49,552 bases of DNA, taken from Parafannyhessea sp902761955. GTDB lineage: Bacteria; Actinomycetota; Coriobacteriia; Coriobacteriales; Atopobiaceae. The stretch covers positions 1-49,552 of the forward strand of contig CACWMM010000006.1 of assembly GCA_902761955.1 (NCBI GenBank), read 5' to 3'. A program made the translations under genes and the position numbers. Each line of letters begins with the position of its first letter. Position 1 is the stretch's first letter. Of the stretch, positions 48,877 through 49,552 are shown piece after piece. The notes beneath the pieces were generated by a model that was given only the letters and a program-made list of their open reading frames with translations, had not been told where the DNA came from and searched no databases.

Positions 48877-49552
48877 CTACTCCTTGACGCCGTACTTCTC
48901 GTAGTATGCGTCGATGGACGCTTTCAGCGCGTCGTCAATCACCACGCGCCCCTCTACCTCGTGGTCGTACAGCGCGTCCACGACCTCCGCCATGGTCACG
49001 ATGGACGCGACGGGGAAGCCGTAGCGCTCCTGGATCTCCTGCTGGGCGGTCACCTTGCCGCCCTTGCCGACCTCCATGCGGTTGAGCGACACCATCAGGC
49101 CCACCACCTGCACGTCCGCGGCGGCCTTCAGCTTGGGGTACGTCTCGTCGATGGACTTGCCGGACGTGGTCACGTCCTCCACGATCACCACGCGATCGCC
49201 GTCGTGCAGCTCGTAGCCCAAGAGCTGGCCCTTGTCCGCGCCGTGGTCCTTTACCTCCTTGCGGTCGCTGCAGTAGCGCACCTCCTTGCCGTACAGCTCG
49301 TGGTACGCGATGGCCGTCACCACGGCCAGGGGAATGCCCTTGTACGCCGGGCCAAACACCACGTCGAAGTCGTCGCCAAAGTTGGCGTGGATCGCCTGCG
49401 CATAGTACTTGCCCAGGCGGCTGAGCTGCTCGCCCGTCACGTACGCGCCGGCATTCATGAAGAACGGGGACTTGCGGCCGCTCTTGAGCGTGAAGTCGCC
49501 AAACTTCAGCACGTCGCTCTGGACCATGAAATCGATGAACTCCTGCTTGTAG
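48877..49552 (-). CDS. pyrE: Orotate phosphoribosyltransferase, 5' end outside window
   Basis: Pyrimidine biosynthesis enzyme that joins orotate and PRPP to give orotidine monophosphate. The frame stays open to the window edge, with YKQEFIDF before MVQSDVLKFGDFTLKSGRKSP. This matches the normal PyrE N-terminus, so the true start lies a few codons beyond 49552 and the internal ATG at 49527 should not be used. The PRPP-binding motif is VVIVEDVTTSGKS; the catalytic loop contains RKEVKDHGADKGQLLG. Confidence 0.95.
   Translation of the reverse strand, partial: YKQEFIDFMVQSDVLKFGDFTLKSGRKSPFFMNAGAYVTGEQLSRLGKYYAQAIHANFGDDFDVVFGPAYKGIPLAVVTAIAYHELYGKEVRYCSDRKEVKDHGADKGQLLGYELHDGDRVVIVEDVTTSGKSIDETYPKLKAAADVQVVGLMVSLNRMEVGKGGKVTAQQEIQERYGFPVASIVTMAEVVDALYDHEVEGRVVIDDALKASIDAYYEKYGVKE

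Overview
This is a GC-rich window from an actinobacterial chromosome. It most resembles the class Coriobacteriia (Olsenella/Atopobium-like). Grounds: a strong GC preference at third codon positions, frequent GTG and TTG starts (rpoB, rpoC, rpsL, rpsJ, rpsM, secY), zinc-binding forms of L33, L36, L24 and S14, a zinc-LID adenylate kinase, and the gene order. The genus is inferred, not shown.

About 80% of the window is the core transcription and translation super-locus. Positions 1-2303 hold the 3' end of cysS, a frameshifted rlmB and a NYN/YacP-type RNase gene. Positions 2657-3205 carry tRNA-Thr(TGT), tRNA-Tyr, a 5'-truncated tRNA-Thr(GGT) and tRNA-Met, just before tuf. Then come rpmG, tRNA-Trp, secE-nusG, rplK-rplA, rplJ-rplL (with an L10 leader and attenuator) and rpoB-rpoC. 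Positions 17246-21728 are an accessory patch: a HdeD-like membrane protein, glycerol dehydrogenase, a 42-residue minus-strand peptide gene, a fatty-acid isomerase-like flavoprotein and an ArsR/SmtB metal sensor. The str operon (rpsL-rpsG-fusA) and rpsJ follow.

The S10 operon is broken after rpsJ by a terminator, a 21-bp-period repeat array and a minus-strand nuclease-like gene with a G9 tract in its ribosome-binding region. It resumes at rplC and runs rplC-D-W-B-rpsS-rplV-rpsC-rplP-rpmC-rpsQ-rplN-rplX. A strong terminator splits it from rplE-rpsN-rpsH-rplF-rplR-rpsE-rpmD-rplO-secY. Next are adk-map, infA-rpmJ-rpsM-rpsK-rpsD-rpoA-rplQ and truA. The end of the window (44463-49552) holds a heavy-metal permease, an LCP-like membrane protein, a family 2 glycosyltransferase, and pepT and pyrE on the minus strand; pyrE runs off the end.

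The most striking observation is in rpoC. Its C-terminal extension carries a helix-hairpin-helix module that aligns without gaps to the RNA polymerase alpha C-terminal domain, and it keeps the positions equivalent to the DNA-contacting R265, N268, G296, K298 and E302 of E. coli alpha. Other points of interest are the regulated 42-residue peptide gene, the insertion in the S10 operon, two apparent small deletions (rlmB and tRNA-Thr), a natural arginine at S12 position 88, and a short motif shared by the RpoB and RpoC acidic tails.
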